From assembly GCA_030428695.1 (NCBI GenBank), contig JAUIEM010000016.1, positions 1 to 43,623 of the forward strand: a stretch of DNA of 43,623 nucleotides, in the 5' to 3' direction. Numbering within the stretch: position 1 is the stretch's first letter; the number at the start of each line of letters is the position of its first letter. This stretch comes from a bacterium. Lineage in GTDB: Bacteria; Planctomycetota; J058; JAJDCP01. Made by a program: the position numbers and the translations under genes. The notes under the pieces were generated by a model. It did no database searches. It was not told the origin of the DNA and saw nothing but the letters and a program-made list of their open reading frames with translations. Of the stretch, positions 32,512 through 42,100 are shown piece by piece.

Positions 32512-32786
32512 AACGCGCACTCGACCGGCAGCGTGGCGATGTATCCGCGCAGGAAATCGATCAGGCGGATCACGTCGGTCCGGTCGAGGTCGCCGTCCCG
32601 GTCCATGTCGACGTCGACGCTGCGCGTGCGCGCCGGGGCTCCCCGCAGCTGCCGCAACCTCTGTGCGACATCGGCGTTGTCGACATCGCCGTCACCGTCC
32701 GCATCCCCGATGAACACGTCGGTCAGAGGCGTCGCGCCGGCGTCGACACGGGGTGCCTGGAGACGGCCCGGCAGGCGCCACGACAA
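32512..32786 (-). pseudogene. Orphan dockerin module, remnant of a secreted protein gene
   Basis: Reading from a TTG at 32786, the frame encodes a single dockerin: TPLTDVFIGDADGDGDVD, then DVDMDRDGDLDRTDV and DFLRGYIATLP. It resembles the end of the neighbouring Calx-beta protein (PLQDAFLGDANGDDVVD...). There is no signal peptide, no convincing ribosome site, and no stop codon before the T9 terminator; the frame stays open into the Calx-beta gene. It starts just after the vWA terminator. Most likely the 3' remnant of a deleted dockerin-bearing gene whose stop codon has been lost. Confidence 0.6.
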
Positions 32787-32802
32787 GAAGAAGAATCGGC
32801 TA

Positions 32803-32830
32803 ACGGTCCGCTTTGGCTCTGCCGGACCGT
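32803..32830 (-). terminator. Terminator of the vWA gene
   Basis: ACGGTCCG (32803-32810) pairs perfectly with CGGACCGT (32823-32830), loop of 12. On the minus strand it overlaps the last base of the stop codon and is followed by a T-rich tract ending TTCTTCTTCTTG. Confidence 0.65.
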
Positions 32831-34155
32831 CAGTCGATCGGCGTGTACTCGCCCCCGTGCTGAGCGGCGATCTCCTGCATGAACTCCTCGAAGCCGCGCT
32901 CGACCCCTCGACTGACGCCCGGGATCCCCTTGCCGCTGAAGCCGAAGGTGTGGATGACGACCTTCCGCGTGCGGTTGATGTGCGTCAGCTGCTCGAGGAT
33001 CTGCTCGCTCGGGATCTTGTTGCCCGCCTCGTCCGGCTCGGTCGGGATGCCGTCGCTGAGCAGGCAGAAGGTGTCGGCGTCGACCATCGCGAAGGCGAGC
33101 TCGAGGGCGGACAGGGTGTAGGTCGCCCCGTTGGCCTGCAGCTCGCGGACGAAGCCGATCGCCTTCGACTTGTTACGCGGCGTCGCGGCGACCAGCTCGG
33201 TGTGCCACGGGAACAGCCAGCGCTCGGGCGACTCCTTGACGTGCTGCCCGGTCGGCAGGCGCCGGACGACGCCGTGGAAGGCGACCACCGAGAACTTCGC
33301 CTCGTCGTCGAGCAGGGCGACGGCCCGCATCAGCTCGTGCTTGGCGCGGTCGATGCGCATGCGGGTCGGCGGGGCGTCGGGCACACCGAAGCGCTCGAGC
33401 AGCTGGCGGGAGCGCTCGTCGAGCGGCTCGGGCGGACCCGGCTCGCTCGCGTCGACATCGCGCATCGACTCGGAGATGTCGAGCACGAACACCACCCGGT
33501 GCGACGCGATCTCGGTGCCGAACAGCTCCGGCGGCGGCGGCCGGTCGCGCATCACCGTCGGCTCGAAGGCGGGCAGCTCGGCCTCTTCCCGCGCCTGGAC
33601 GATGTCCCAGGCCAGGTGGAAGAGCTGCCCGCCCCGCTCCTCCTCGCGCTCGAGCAGGTGGTAGATCGCGAGCAGCGCGTCCTGCTCTTGCCTGTCGCGG
33701 AGCGCGAACAGGGCCGCCCGCTGCACCGCCGCGTCGTCCGCCTCGAGGGCACCGATCAGCGCGTCGAGCGCCTCCCGGTGGCGCATCGTCGACAGGGCCT
33801 CGCAGAGCAGCACCCGCTCTTCGCTGTCCGCGCGCTTGTCGAGCAGCATCTCGCCCGCTTCCCGCAACGCCTCCGGCGCTTCGATGCGGGTCGCGGCCGC
33901 GACACAGAGCGAGCGCAGCTGCGGTTCGTCGCTCTCGGCGCCGTGCTTGAGGAAGAGCTCGAGGGCGCGCAGGCTCTGGTCCTCGACCAGCTGGTCGAGG
34001 GCGGCGCGGACCCGCGCGAGGTCGACGTCGGCGACCGCGCGTTTGAGCTCCTTCTTCGCGGCGCTGAAGGCCCGCTTGTCGAGCTCTTCGGCGGAACCGG
34101 AGGAAGCGCAGAAGCACACGCAGAGCAGGAAGGAGAGGACGGTCGGAAGGCGCAA
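32830..34155 (-). CDS. Secreted HEAT-like plus von Willebrand A domain protein
   Basis: A 441-residue protein starting at TTG 34155, chosen because GGAGG lies about eight bases upstream and a signal peptide follows ([17 protein letters not shown]). Residues ~30-190 form helical HEAT-like repeats (for example [18 protein letters not shown]). The vWA domain starts near 215 with [11 protein letters not shown], an intact MIDAS DxSxS motif, and continues with the second Asp in [15 protein letters not shown]. It is therefore expected to bind Mg2+/Mn2+ and protein ligands outside the cytoplasm. Such HEAT/vWA secreted proteins are common in planctomycetes. Its role is unknown. Confidence 0.88.
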   Translation of the reverse strand: MRLPTVLSFLLCVCFCASSGSAEELDKRAFSAAKKELKRAVADVDLARVRAALDQLVEDQSLRALELFLKHGAESDEPQLRSLCVAAATRIEAPEALREAGEMLLDKRADSEERVLLCEALSTMRHREALDALIGALEADDAAVQRAALFALRDRQEQDALLAIYHLLEREEERGGQLFHLAWDIVQAREEAELPAFEPTVMRDRPPPPELFGTEIASHRVVFVLDISESMRDVDASEPGPPEPLDERSRQLLERFGVPDAPPTRMRIDRAKHELMRAVALLDDEAKFSVVAFHGVVRRLPTGQHVKESPERWLFPWHTELVAATPRNKSKAIGFVRELQANGATYTLSALELAFAMVDADTFCLLSDGIPTEPDEAGNKIPSEQILEQLTHINRTRKVVIHTFGFSGKGIPGVSRGVERGFEEFMQEIAAQHGGEYTPID

Positions 34156-34210
34156 CGAATATTCCTCCGTGGATGGTCGAGCCAGCGTACAGGACGGGCG
34201 GGGTGCGATG

Positions 34211-35497
34211 TCAGAGGGATGTCGGGTCCGCCCCCTCCAGCCATCGCTTCTTCGCCTGCCGGAACTCCTTCTTCGTCAGCGCTCCGGCCTGCTGCAGCGC
34301 GTGCAAGCGCTCGATGGCCTCGATGCTCGCGACGCGCGGGTGGCGCGCGAGGTTCTCCCGCAGAGCGCGGAGCTCGCTGAGGATGAGACGGAGCGCGGCG
34401 GCGACATCCTGCGGTGCGTCCGATGGGGGTTCGATGTCCGCTTCCGACTCCGATTCCGATTCCGATTCCGATTCCGATTCCGATTCCGATTCCGATTCCG
34501 ATTCCGATTCCGATTCCGACCCCGACCCCCGGGACCGCACGACCGGGGGCTCCCGCCCCGGCCGTTCCTCCGCCGACCCCGCCAGCAGCGCCGCCAGGTC
34601 GCGGGCGACCGGGTCGTCGGCGGGCGCGTCGTGGCCCCAGGGGTCGTCGTCCTCCAGCGGATCGGGCTCTACGTGCTCGAGGTAGCGTTTGCCCTTCGCC
34701 CCGCGCACCAGCGGCTCGTCGGGGGCCTCCACCGCGGGGAAGGGCGCCTCGTAGGCCGCGGGCACCAGCCCCATCGCGACCGGATCGAGCAGGCCGCCAG
34801 CGTGGGAGAAGGCGACGCGCGGCCGCTCCGGCCCGGCGAGCACCGGCAGCGCGAAGGTGCTCGCCCGGCCGCTGCCGGCGGGGTCGATCTTGAACGGACA
34901 GCGCGCCTGCGCCCACTTCCACACCGGCTCCCAGCTCAGCGCGGGCACGGGCCGCGCGAGCGGAAGGATCAGGCGGTACTTCGGGAACTCCGGGCGATGC
35001 GACCAGGTGGTGTGCAGGCACAGGAACCAGCTCCGCCAGACCTCCGCGGCCTCGACGATCGGGCAGCCATCGTCGACGTCGAGCACCAGGCACGAGACCG
35101 CCCGCACGTTGTCGCTCTCGCGCCGGGCTCCGGGCTCGTACAGGGCCGGAGACCAGAGCCGCAGGTCGCGCTTGGCGTAGCCACGGGCCTGGAAGAGCAG
35201 ATGCTCGTAGGCCGCCCGCACCGCGGGCTCGACCTCGACCCCCTCTTCCTCGGCCTTGCGGGCGGCCGCGTGCAGCTTGACGAGCATCTTGTGGGTGGCG
35301 CGCTCCCCCTTCCTCCACATTTCCCAGGCCTGCTCGACCCGCGCGACCTGCCGCTCGATCGCCGACGCGAGCTTCGGCTTGAGCTCGAAGCGCCGGAGCA
35401 CGAAGCACAGCTCCTGCAGGCTGAGGTACTCCTGGCTCGGATCGGTGTCGAACACCCGCTTGAAGGTGACGAGGGGAATGCGCAGGCTGGCCGCCAT
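34211..35497 (-). CDS. Primase-like (AEP superfamily) protein with ES-repeat linker and SHOCT-like C-terminus
   Basis: A 428-residue protein, ATG at 35497 with CGGAGG upstream. Residues ~1-110 are helical. Residues ~130-225 carry the pattern of archaeo-eukaryotic primase/prim-pol replication proteins: a double-acidic strand LVLDVDD (139-143), a small-x-His strand TTWSH (His167), and a basic strand [11 protein letters not shown] with Arg175, then Asp205. A Ser-Glu linker of about 13 dipeptides follows, encoded by perfect GATTCC repeats. The last ~30 residues ([23 protein letters not shown]) match the SHOCT domain. Such primases are common on phages and plasmids, but no other phage gene is nearby. 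The call rests on motif pattern, so moderate confidence. Divergent from selB. Confidence 0.65.
   Translation of the reverse strand: MAASLRIPLVTFKRVFDTDPSQEYLSLQELCFVLRRFELKPKLASAIERQVARVEQAWEMWRKGERATHKMLVKLHAAARKAEEEGVEVEPAVRAAYEHLLFQARGYAKRDLRLWSPALYEPGARRESDNVRAVSCLVLDVDDGCPIVEAAEVWRSWFLCLHTTWSHRPEFPKYRLILPLARPVPALSWEPVWKWAQARCPFKIDPAGSGRASTFALPVLAGPERPRVAFSHAGGLLDPVAMGLVPAAYEAPFPAVEAPDEPLVRGAKGKRYLEHVEPDPLEDDDPWGHDAPADDPVARDLAALLAGSAEERPGREPPVVRSRGSGSESESESESESESESESESESESESEADIEPPSDAPQDVAAALRLILSELRALRENLARHPRVASIEAIERLHALQQAGALTKKEFRQAKKRWLEGADPTSL
34440..34529. repeat. Perfect (GATTCC)11 array (locus D) inside the primase-like gene
   Basis: Eleven identical GATTCC units fill 34452-34517, with degenerate GACTCC and GACCCC units on the two sides. 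It is in frame on the minus strand and encodes the ES linker. A six-base unit keeps frame whatever the copy number, so length can vary without breaking the gene. Confidence 0.92.
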
Positions 35498-35499
35498 GT

Positions 35500-35527
35500 T
35501 TGCCTCCGGGGTCCGGAGGATGATACA
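35500..35527 (+). promoter_or_regulatory. Possible promoter for selB
   Basis: TTGCCT (35500-35505), 16-base spacer, GATACA (35522-35527), 65 bases upstream of the selB ATG in the divergent gap. Match to the sigma-70 consensus is partial. Confidence 0.3.
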
Positions 35528-35592
35528 CCATGGCCGGCGGCCGACCATCGTCCCGCCGCATCCACCGCGACCGACCACCCGAGGAGACTTCG

Positions 35593-37491
35593 ATGGCGAA
35601 CGTTGTCAGCGCCGTGATCGGCACGGCGGGCCACATCGACCACGGCAAGAGCGCGCTGGTCCAGGCGCTGACCGGGATCGACCCCGACCGGCTCAAGGAG
35701 GAGCAGGACCGCGGCCTGACGATCGACCTCGGCTTCGCGAAGCTCAAGCTCCCGGACGGGCGGCTGGTCGGCTTCATCGACGTCCCGGGGCACGAGCGCT
35801 TCGTCAAGAACATGGTCGCCGGCTCGACCGGGATCGCCGTCGCCCTGCTCGTGATCGCCGCCGACGACGGCATCATGCCCCAGACGCGCGAGCACCTCGA
35901 GATCCTGCAGCTGCTCGGCGTCGAGCGCTGCATCATCGCCCTGAACAAGGTCGACCTGGTCGAGGACGACTGGCGCGAGCTGGTCCGCGAGGACATCGCC
36001 GAGAACCTCGCCGGGACCCCCTTCGCGTCCGCCCCGATCATCGAGGTCTCCGCGATCACCGGGGAAGGCCTGGAGAAGCTGCGCGAGACCCTGCTCGAGG
36101 CGGTGACCAGCCTGCCCGACGGCTTCACCGGCGGCGCCTTCACGATGCCGGTGCAGCGCGTCTTCAGCGCCACGGGCCAGGGCACGGTGCTGACCGGCGT
36201 GCCCGTGCGGGGGGGCGTCAAGCCCGGGATGAGCCTCGAGGTGCGGCCCGGCGGCCAGAGATGCAAGGTGCGCTCGATCCAGGCCTACGGGCTGAGCATG
36301 GACGGGGCCCAGGCCGGCCACTCGACGGCCCTGTGCCTGTCCGGCCTCGACCACAAGCAGCACACCCGCGGCGAGGTGGTCACGCTGCCCGGCTACCTGC
36401 CGGGGGCCCAGCGCTTCGAGGCCCACCTGACCCTGCTGTCCTCGGCGCCCTTTCCCCTCGAGCATCTCGACGAGCTGTTCTTCCACAGCGGCACCTGCGA
36501 GGTGCTCGCGAAGATCGCCCTGCTCGAGCCCGGGCCGATCGAGCCCGGGCAGAGCGTCTTCGTCCAGATCCGCCTGCCCGGCGTCGTGCCCGCGGCGATC
36601 GGCGACCGCTTCATCCTCCGCCGCCCGACGCCGGCGCGCACGGTCGGGGGCGGGCTGATCCTGGCGGCGACGCCGTGGCGGCTGAAGGCGGGGCGCGCGC
36701 ACGTGCTCGAGCGGCTGCGCCGGGCGAAGGAGGCCCTCGGCGACGAGCGCGGACGCCTGGAGGAGTACGCCCGCTCGCGCGAGGGCCGGCCGTTCCGGCT
36801 CGACGAGGCGCGGCGCAGCACCCTGCAGCTGGCCGCCGAGGTCGAGGCCCTGGCGGAGAGCCTGAAAGAGGCGGGGAAGCTCGTCCTCCTCCGCGCGGAC
36901 AAGTGGGTCCACAGAGACGGCCTGGACGCGACCAGCGCGACGATCCTCGAGCGCCTGCGCGCGGCCCACCGCGAGGCGCCGCATCGGGCCTGGGCGACGG
37001 CGCTGCACATCTTCCGCGAGCTCGACTCCGACGTCGCCGAGCGAGCGGCCGCCGGGTTGGCCGCGGCGGGCAGCATCGAGCAGGACGGCGTGCGGCTGCG
37101 GATCAGCGGGCATGAAGCCCATCTCGAGCCCGACGCCCGGCGGCTCGCCGAGCGCGTCGTCGAGGCCCTGGGCGACGGCTATGAGACCCCCTCGGCCGAC
37201 GAGCTCGCCGCCCTCGACAAGAAGACCGCCTTCGCGCCGGTGCTCGAGCACCTGCTCGAGAGCGGCGAGGTGGTGCGTCTGAACTCCGGGGTCCTGCTCG
37301 GCCGCGCCGCCGTCGACAAGGCCCGCGACCTCGCGCTCTCGGTGCTGCGGCGCGACGGCGCGCTGATCTCCGGGGACTTCAAGAACCTGCTGAAGACCAG
37401 CCGCAAGTACGCCCTGCCGCTCCTCGAGCTGTTCGACGACGAGGGCCTGACGCTGCGCGACGGCAGCAAGCGGGTGTTGCGGAGGCATTGA
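35593..37491 (+). CDS. selB: Selenocysteine-specific elongation factor SelB
   Basis: GTPase that brings Sec-tRNA to UGA codons with a SECIS element. 632 residues, normal for SelB. ATG at 35593 with GAGGAGAC upstream. G1 is [11 protein letters not shown], followed by [17 protein letters not shown]3 [13 protein letters not shown], and G4 [11 protein letters not shown]. These match SelB more than EF-Tu (GLTIDLGF is SelB-typical). EF-Tu-like beta-barrel domains follow, then four winged-helix-like domains in the last ~250 residues for SECIS RNA binding. Its presence implies Sec use in this organism, though selA, selC, selD and a clear selenoprotein gene are not in the window. Confidence 0.96.
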   Translation: MANVVSAVIGTAGHIDHGKSALVQALTGIDPDRLKEEQDRGLTIDLGFAKLKLPDGRLVGFIDVPGHERFVKNMVAGSTGIAVALLVIAADDGIMPQTREHLEILQLLGVERCIIALNKVDLVEDDWRELVREDIAENLAGTPFASAPIIEVSAITGEGLEKLRETLLEAVTSLPDGFTGGAFTMPVQRVFSATGQGTVLTGVPVRGGVKPGMSLEVRPGGQRCKVRSIQAYGLSMDGAQAGHSTALCLSGLDHKQHTRGEVVTLPGYLPGAQRFEAHLTLLSSAPFPLEHLDELFFHSGTCEVLAKIALLEPGPIEPGQSVFVQIRLPGVVPAAIGDRFILRRPTPARTVGGGLILAATPWRLKAGRAHVLERLRRAKEALGDERGRLEEYARSREGRPFRLDEARRSTLQLAAEVEALAESLKEAGKLVLLRADKWVHRDGLDATSATILERLRAAHREAPHRAWATALHIFRELDSDVAERAAAGLAAAGSIEQDGVRLRISGHEAHLEPDARRLAERVVEALGDGYETPSADELAALDKKTAFAPVLEHLLESGEVVRLNSGVLLGRAAVDKARDLALSVLRRDGALISGDFKNLLKTSRKYALPLLELFDDEGLTLRDGSKRVLRRH

Positions 37492-37512
37492 TCGGGACAG
37501 GGCGGAGGACGA

Positions 37513-38334
37513 TCAACCGAACTCGCCGTCGTGCACGTACCGCTCCCAGGCCATGCTGAGGTTGGTGACCTCGCCGAGGGCGTGCTCGAGCACCGCGATC
37601 AGCAGGCGCATGTTCGGAAGCTCGCGCACATCCTCGGAGATGAACGGCTCCGCGCGACCCTTGGCCTTGATCTGGAGCATCGGCCGAGGCAGCGGCTTGC
37701 TCGACATCGGCGTCGGCTCGCTGCCGAGCTCGAAGCCCTCGATCTTGTGCCAGCCGAGGGTCCCGCGCTTGCCGCGCACCCCCCGCTCGGACACTCGGAT
37801 CGGCCCGAACTCGAGGTCGCGGCCGTTGCGGTACTCGCGCAGCGACTCCTTGATCATCGGCCGCACCGTCAGCTGCTCGACCTGGGCGAGCAGCTCGGGG
37901 GAGCACAGGTCGCGGGAAGGTTTGACGCTCAGGCGCTTGAACTGGATATGGACGAAGGGCTCGTCCTTGCCGTCGACCTTCTGATGGCCGAAGCGCACGT
38001 ACTGGAAGTCGGCCCACTTCTCCTCGCGCTCGGTCTCCTGCTTCCGCAGCAGAAGCTTGGAGGGATACAGCACGAGCTCTTCCCGGTCGGGGCGGGACCT
38101 CAGCATCACGACGACCGGCGGCGTCAGGCAGAGCACGACCGGGATCGCGTAGATCCAGGCGTTGCCGAGGCTCGGCGCGGGCCCGAGCGTGTACATGATC
38201 AACAGGACCCCGAGCAGCAGGATGACACAGATCGCCCAGACCATCTTGACGTGGCCCTGGGTCTCGGAGCGGCGCCGCGCGGTGTAGAGCGGCTCTTCCT
38301 TGTCCTTGGGCGGTTCGGGGGCCAGCGGCTGCAC
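37513..38334 (-). CDS. Hypothetical membrane protein with two helices near the N-terminus
   Basis: A 273-residue protein, GTG at 38334, AGGAGG about ten bases upstream. Two transmembrane helices (~31-51, MVWAICVILLLGVLL; ~58-78, WIYAIPVVLCLTPPVVVML) follow a charged cytoplasmic start. The remaining ~190 residues are soluble, with alternating hydrophobic/charged strands reminiscent of a PH-like domain (VLYPSKLLLRKQETEREEKWADFQYVRFG). No family could be named. It is convergent with selB (stops 21 bp apart) and divergent from the next gene across 208 bp. Confidence 0.75.
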   Translation of the reverse strand: MQPLAPEPPKDKEEPLYTARRRSETQGHVKMVWAICVILLLGVLLIMYTLGPAPSLGNAWIYAIPVVLCLTPPVVVMLRSRPDREELVLYPSKLLLRKQETEREEKWADFQYVRFGHQKVDGKDEPFVHIQFKRLSVKPSRDLCSPELLAQVEQLTVRPMIKESLREYRNGRDLEFGPIRVSERGVRGKRGTLGWHKIEGFELGSEPTPMSSKPLPRPMLQIKAKGRAEPFISEDVRELPNMRLLIAVLEHALGEVTNLSMAWERYVHDGEFG

Positions 38335-38542
38335 GACTTCGTATCCTCCTGTGTTGCCGGATGATGCCCGGAAACCGCCGCCCGGGTCAAGCGTTGGCGT
38401 CGCAGGCCGGTCGCGCGGGAGCCCGGACCGGCTCCCCGCGCGGGATCGGGGCGCGCGGCGGAGAAGACGTGCCTAACGGGCATAGCGCTTGCGGGAGAGC
38501 CGCTCCGGACGCACACTACCATCATCACCCAGGGGGATTCCG

Positions 38543-39094
38543 ATGCGCCTGCTCCTGTTCGCCCTCATCGCTTCGTCCGTGGCCCTGGCCGACACCGTCG
38601 AGGTCGGTAGCCTGCCGACCGACATGGAGAGCTTCGAGGCCCTCCGCGCCGAGCTGAGCCAGACGCCCGAGGGCGCGGCCGCGCTCTTCGTCGTCGGCCT
38701 CAACGTGTACTGCGAGGACGACTCCCTCGGCGCGGTCTGCATCAGCGCCGCGATGCACCCGCGCCGGCAGCAGGAAGGCGACCGCGGCTACGACGGCCTC
38801 GAGCCGATGCCGATCCACTTCCAGTCCCTGCGCCGCAACGTGCTCGCGCGGCCCTACATCCCCCGCAGCTACTTCGTCGGCACCAGCCCCCAGGGCGGGT
38901 ACGAGCTGCCGGAGTCGCTGACCGTGCGGGTGAACAAGAAGGCGCGCGACATGAAGACCGACAGCGGCAAGGTCTTCGTTGTCTCCAGCGGCGCCGACAA
39001 TCCCCGCCCGGTGCGGGTCGAGAAGGACGACAGCGGCGCCTGGCGGGTGACCGAGTGGAGCTCCCTCGAGCTCGGCATCCGCCGCCCCGAGTGA
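38543..39094 (+). CDS. Secreted small protein, DUF6935-like
   Basis: A 183-residue protein; ATG at 38543 after AGGGGGAT. The signal peptide is MRLLLFALIASSVALA. The mature part has the pattern of an uncharacterised family that I associate with DUF6935: AALFVVGLNVYCED, then RPYIPRSYFVGTSPQGGYELP, KVFVVSSGADNPRPVRV and a C-terminal EWSSLELGIRRP. These conserved stretches are recalled from general knowledge and need a profile search. The kinase-TPR gene starts 10 bp after its stop, so the two are probably one transcript. Confidence 0.78.
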   Translation: MRLLLFALIASSVALADTVEVGSLPTDMESFEALRAELSQTPEGAAALFVVGLNVYCEDDSLGAVCISAAMHPRRQQEGDRGYDGLEPMPIHFQSLRRNVLARPYIPRSYFVGTSPQGGYELPESLTVRVNKKARDMKTDSGKVFVVSSGADNPRPVRVEKDDSGAWRVTEWSSLELGIRRPE

Positions 39095-39104
39095 GCCTCC
39101 GCCG

Positions 39105-42100
39105 ATGCCTGACGCCTCCCCGTATGCCGCCCTGCTCGGCGCCGGCCTCGGGCCGGAGGAGCGGGTGCGCGAGGCCCTCGCCCGGCTCGAGAACGACTTC
39201 CGCCGCCTCGCGCTGACCGCGCTCGACGACTTCCGCTCCCTCGACGAGCCCGCCCGCGAGCTGTTTCCCGCGATCGCCACTCTGCAGCAGCCCTCCTGGG
39301 GCTGCTACAACGGGCTCCTGCTGGGCCTGCGCCGGGTCCGCCGGCGGCTGGCCGCGGCCGGACGCGAGCGCGCGCCCGGCCACTGGACCCGCGTGATCGA
39401 GCGCCTCGACCGCCGGCTCCCGGCCGCACACAACGACACACTCCGTGCACTGTGCAAGCTGTGCCGGACCCCGAGCCAGAAGCTGCGCGCGCGCACCGCC
39501 CTCCTCCTGCCGATCAGCCTGCGCAACACGATCAGCCACGACTCGCCGACCGATCCCGCCTGGTGGGAGGCCGCGGCCGCCGCCCTCGATCCCCTGCTCG
39601 CCTGGCTCGCGGAGGCGCGGCTGTTCGAGGAGCTGCTGGAAAAGCACGAGGAATGCCCGCCGTGGGTCTTCTCTGCAAGCGGCGAGCGCTGGGTCTTCAA
39701 CGGCCTGACGCACGACTTCGCGGTGCGCTACCTCGTCGAGGGCCCGGGCGGCCTCAGGCCCGAGCTCTCGGCGGAGCGCGGCCACGCCGTGCTGCTCGCT
39801 CTCGAGGCCCTGCTCGGGCGCTCGGCGGAACAGGAACGCGGGCTGAAGAAGGTGCTCGCGGCCCTCGCTCCGGACGACATCAAGGGGGTGATGCTCGGCA
39901 GCTTCCTGGTCGGCCCGCCGGTCGGCGAAGGAGGCTTCGCCACCGTACACCGCGGCCGCGAGCTCGCGACCGGCCGCCAGGTCGCGGTCAAGATCCTGCG
40001 GGACGGCATGGACGCGGGCGTCCAGGACCGCTTCCAGCAGGAGGCGGTGCTGCTGTCGCGCTTCAACCACCCGCACATCGTGTCGGTGCTCGGCTACGGC
40101 GAGGAGACCTGGCGTCCGCCCCGCACGATCAGCCTGAGCGGCGAGCCCTGGTACGAGCTGTTCGCCCGCAGCGCCCCCGTCAAGCTCTTCATCGCGCTCG
40201 AGTGGCTCGGCGGCGAGACCCTCGACCAGGTCTTCGACCGCCCGGAGCGGCCGGCGATCGAAACCCTCGCGCGCTGGTTCCTCGAGGCGACCCGCGCCCT
40301 GCGCGCCGTTCACGCCCTCGGCCTCCTGCACCGCGACGTCAAGCCCGCGAACCTGATGCTCGACCGCGACGGGCAGCTGAAGCTGATGGACTTCGGCATC
40401 GCGCGCTCCGTCGCCGAGCAGCGCACGATCGTCACCCAGACCGGGCAGATGTTCGGCACCGAGGCGTACATGGCGCCGGAGTCGCTGCGGGCCGCGCAGT
40501 CGGAGATCGAGGTCGGCCCGCGCAGCGACATCTACGCGCTGTGCGCGACCTTCTACGAGCTGTTCAGCGGACGCCGGCTGTTCGACCACCAGACAAACAG
40601 CGCGGCGGAGGTCCGCACCCGCAAGCTGGCCGGTCTGCGCCCGCCGCATCCGCGCGAGGCCGTCCGGGGGCTGCCCTGGGAGCTCGGCACCATCCTGATG
40701 GGCGGCCTCGAGCCCGAGCCCGCCGACCGCTACGCGAGCTGCGCCGCCCTCGAGCGCGACCTCGAGGCCTGGTTCGCGCGCCGCCCGATCGCCTACCGCC
40801 GGCCCTCGCTGCTGCGCCGGACGCTGCTCGCCTACCGCCGCAACGCCGGCCTGTGGCAGCTCGCCGCGGCCGCCCTGCTGGTGCTCGCCCTGGTCAGTGG
40901 CCTGTTCCTCAAGGCCCGGGCAGACGCCTGGCAGGAGCTGCTCGGGGAGCGCCACATCGCCCTCGCCGAGCTCGAGACCGCGCTGGCAGACCCCGAGCTC
41001 GCCGCCGAGCTCGAGGCGACCGCCGCCCAGCTCGCGGACTACGACCAACGCAGCGCGCGCGGCCGCCTGCACCTGCGCACCGTCGAGCGGGCGGACAACG
41101 CCGCGCGCATCCTGCGGCTGATCGCCCACTGCCGACGCGGCCAGCGGCTGCTCAGCCTCGCCCGGGAGCCGGTGGGAGGCACGCCCGTCGCCCTGTTGTC
41201 CGCCCCTGAGGAGGCCGCCCGGCAGGCGGCGCTGCTCACGGCGCAGCGGCGGGTATTCCGGCTGGCCGTGCACAACGCCTCCTTCACCCTGGCGGCCCTC
41301 GTGCTCGGCGAGATGCGGCTGGAGGATGACGAACGCGCCGCCCTCGACGACCTGCTCAGCGCCGAGCGCAAGGCCCTGACCCGCTGGCAGTGCGAGCGCA
41401 CCCGCGAGGCCCTGGAAGATCTGCGCGCCGGCCGCGACCGCCCGGGACGCGAGAGCTGGGCGCCGACCCCCGAGGAGTACCTGATCGAGATCAGCGGCTT
41501 CCGCCGCGCCGAGGTCGTCGACGTGCTGGTCGCCGCCCTCCTCCCCCATGTCGCGAAGGCGCGCGAGGAGAGCGCTCCCGGCGCGCCCCGGCTGTGGACC
41601 GCGGCCGAGCGGGAAGAGCTCGAGCTGATCCTGCGCGCCCTCGGCCACATCGACCTGCCCGCCCTCGCGGTCCCCGCCCTCGCCAGGCTGATGGCGGTCG
41701 TCGAGGATCACCGGCTCGCGGTCATCTGCGGCGAGGCCCTCTGCACCACCGCGGCCCCGGCCGCCGACCCCGTCCTGATCGCGGCCCGTGACCGTCTCGG
41801 CGAGAACAACGACGCCTGGCACCAGATCGCCCGCGTGTTCCGGCGCATCCCGATCGACCTCGAGACTCCGCTGACGACCGCGGAGGAGCTCCTGGCCCGC
41901 GGCGACCTGCGCCGCGACAAGCTCGACCCGGTCGGCGCGATCGCCGACTACGGCCGGGCCATCGAGCTCGCCCCCGACGATCCCCGCGCCTGGGACCGGC
42001 GGGGGGCGCTGCGGCTCGGCGCGGGGGAGCTCGAGGCGGCGCGGGCCGACTTCGACCAGGCCCTCGCCCTCGACCCCGACCTCGCCTCGGCCCTCTCCGG

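Noticed and set aside
32319..32786. N-terminal extension of the Calx-beta protein up to 32786
   Set aside because: A signal peptide and good Shine-Dalgarno mark the start at 32318, and a T9 terminator lies inside the extension. Treated as a separate dockerin remnant.
34440..34529. CRISPR array
   Set aside because: The unit is a 6-base tandem repeat without spacers, in frame in a gene; no cas genes are present.
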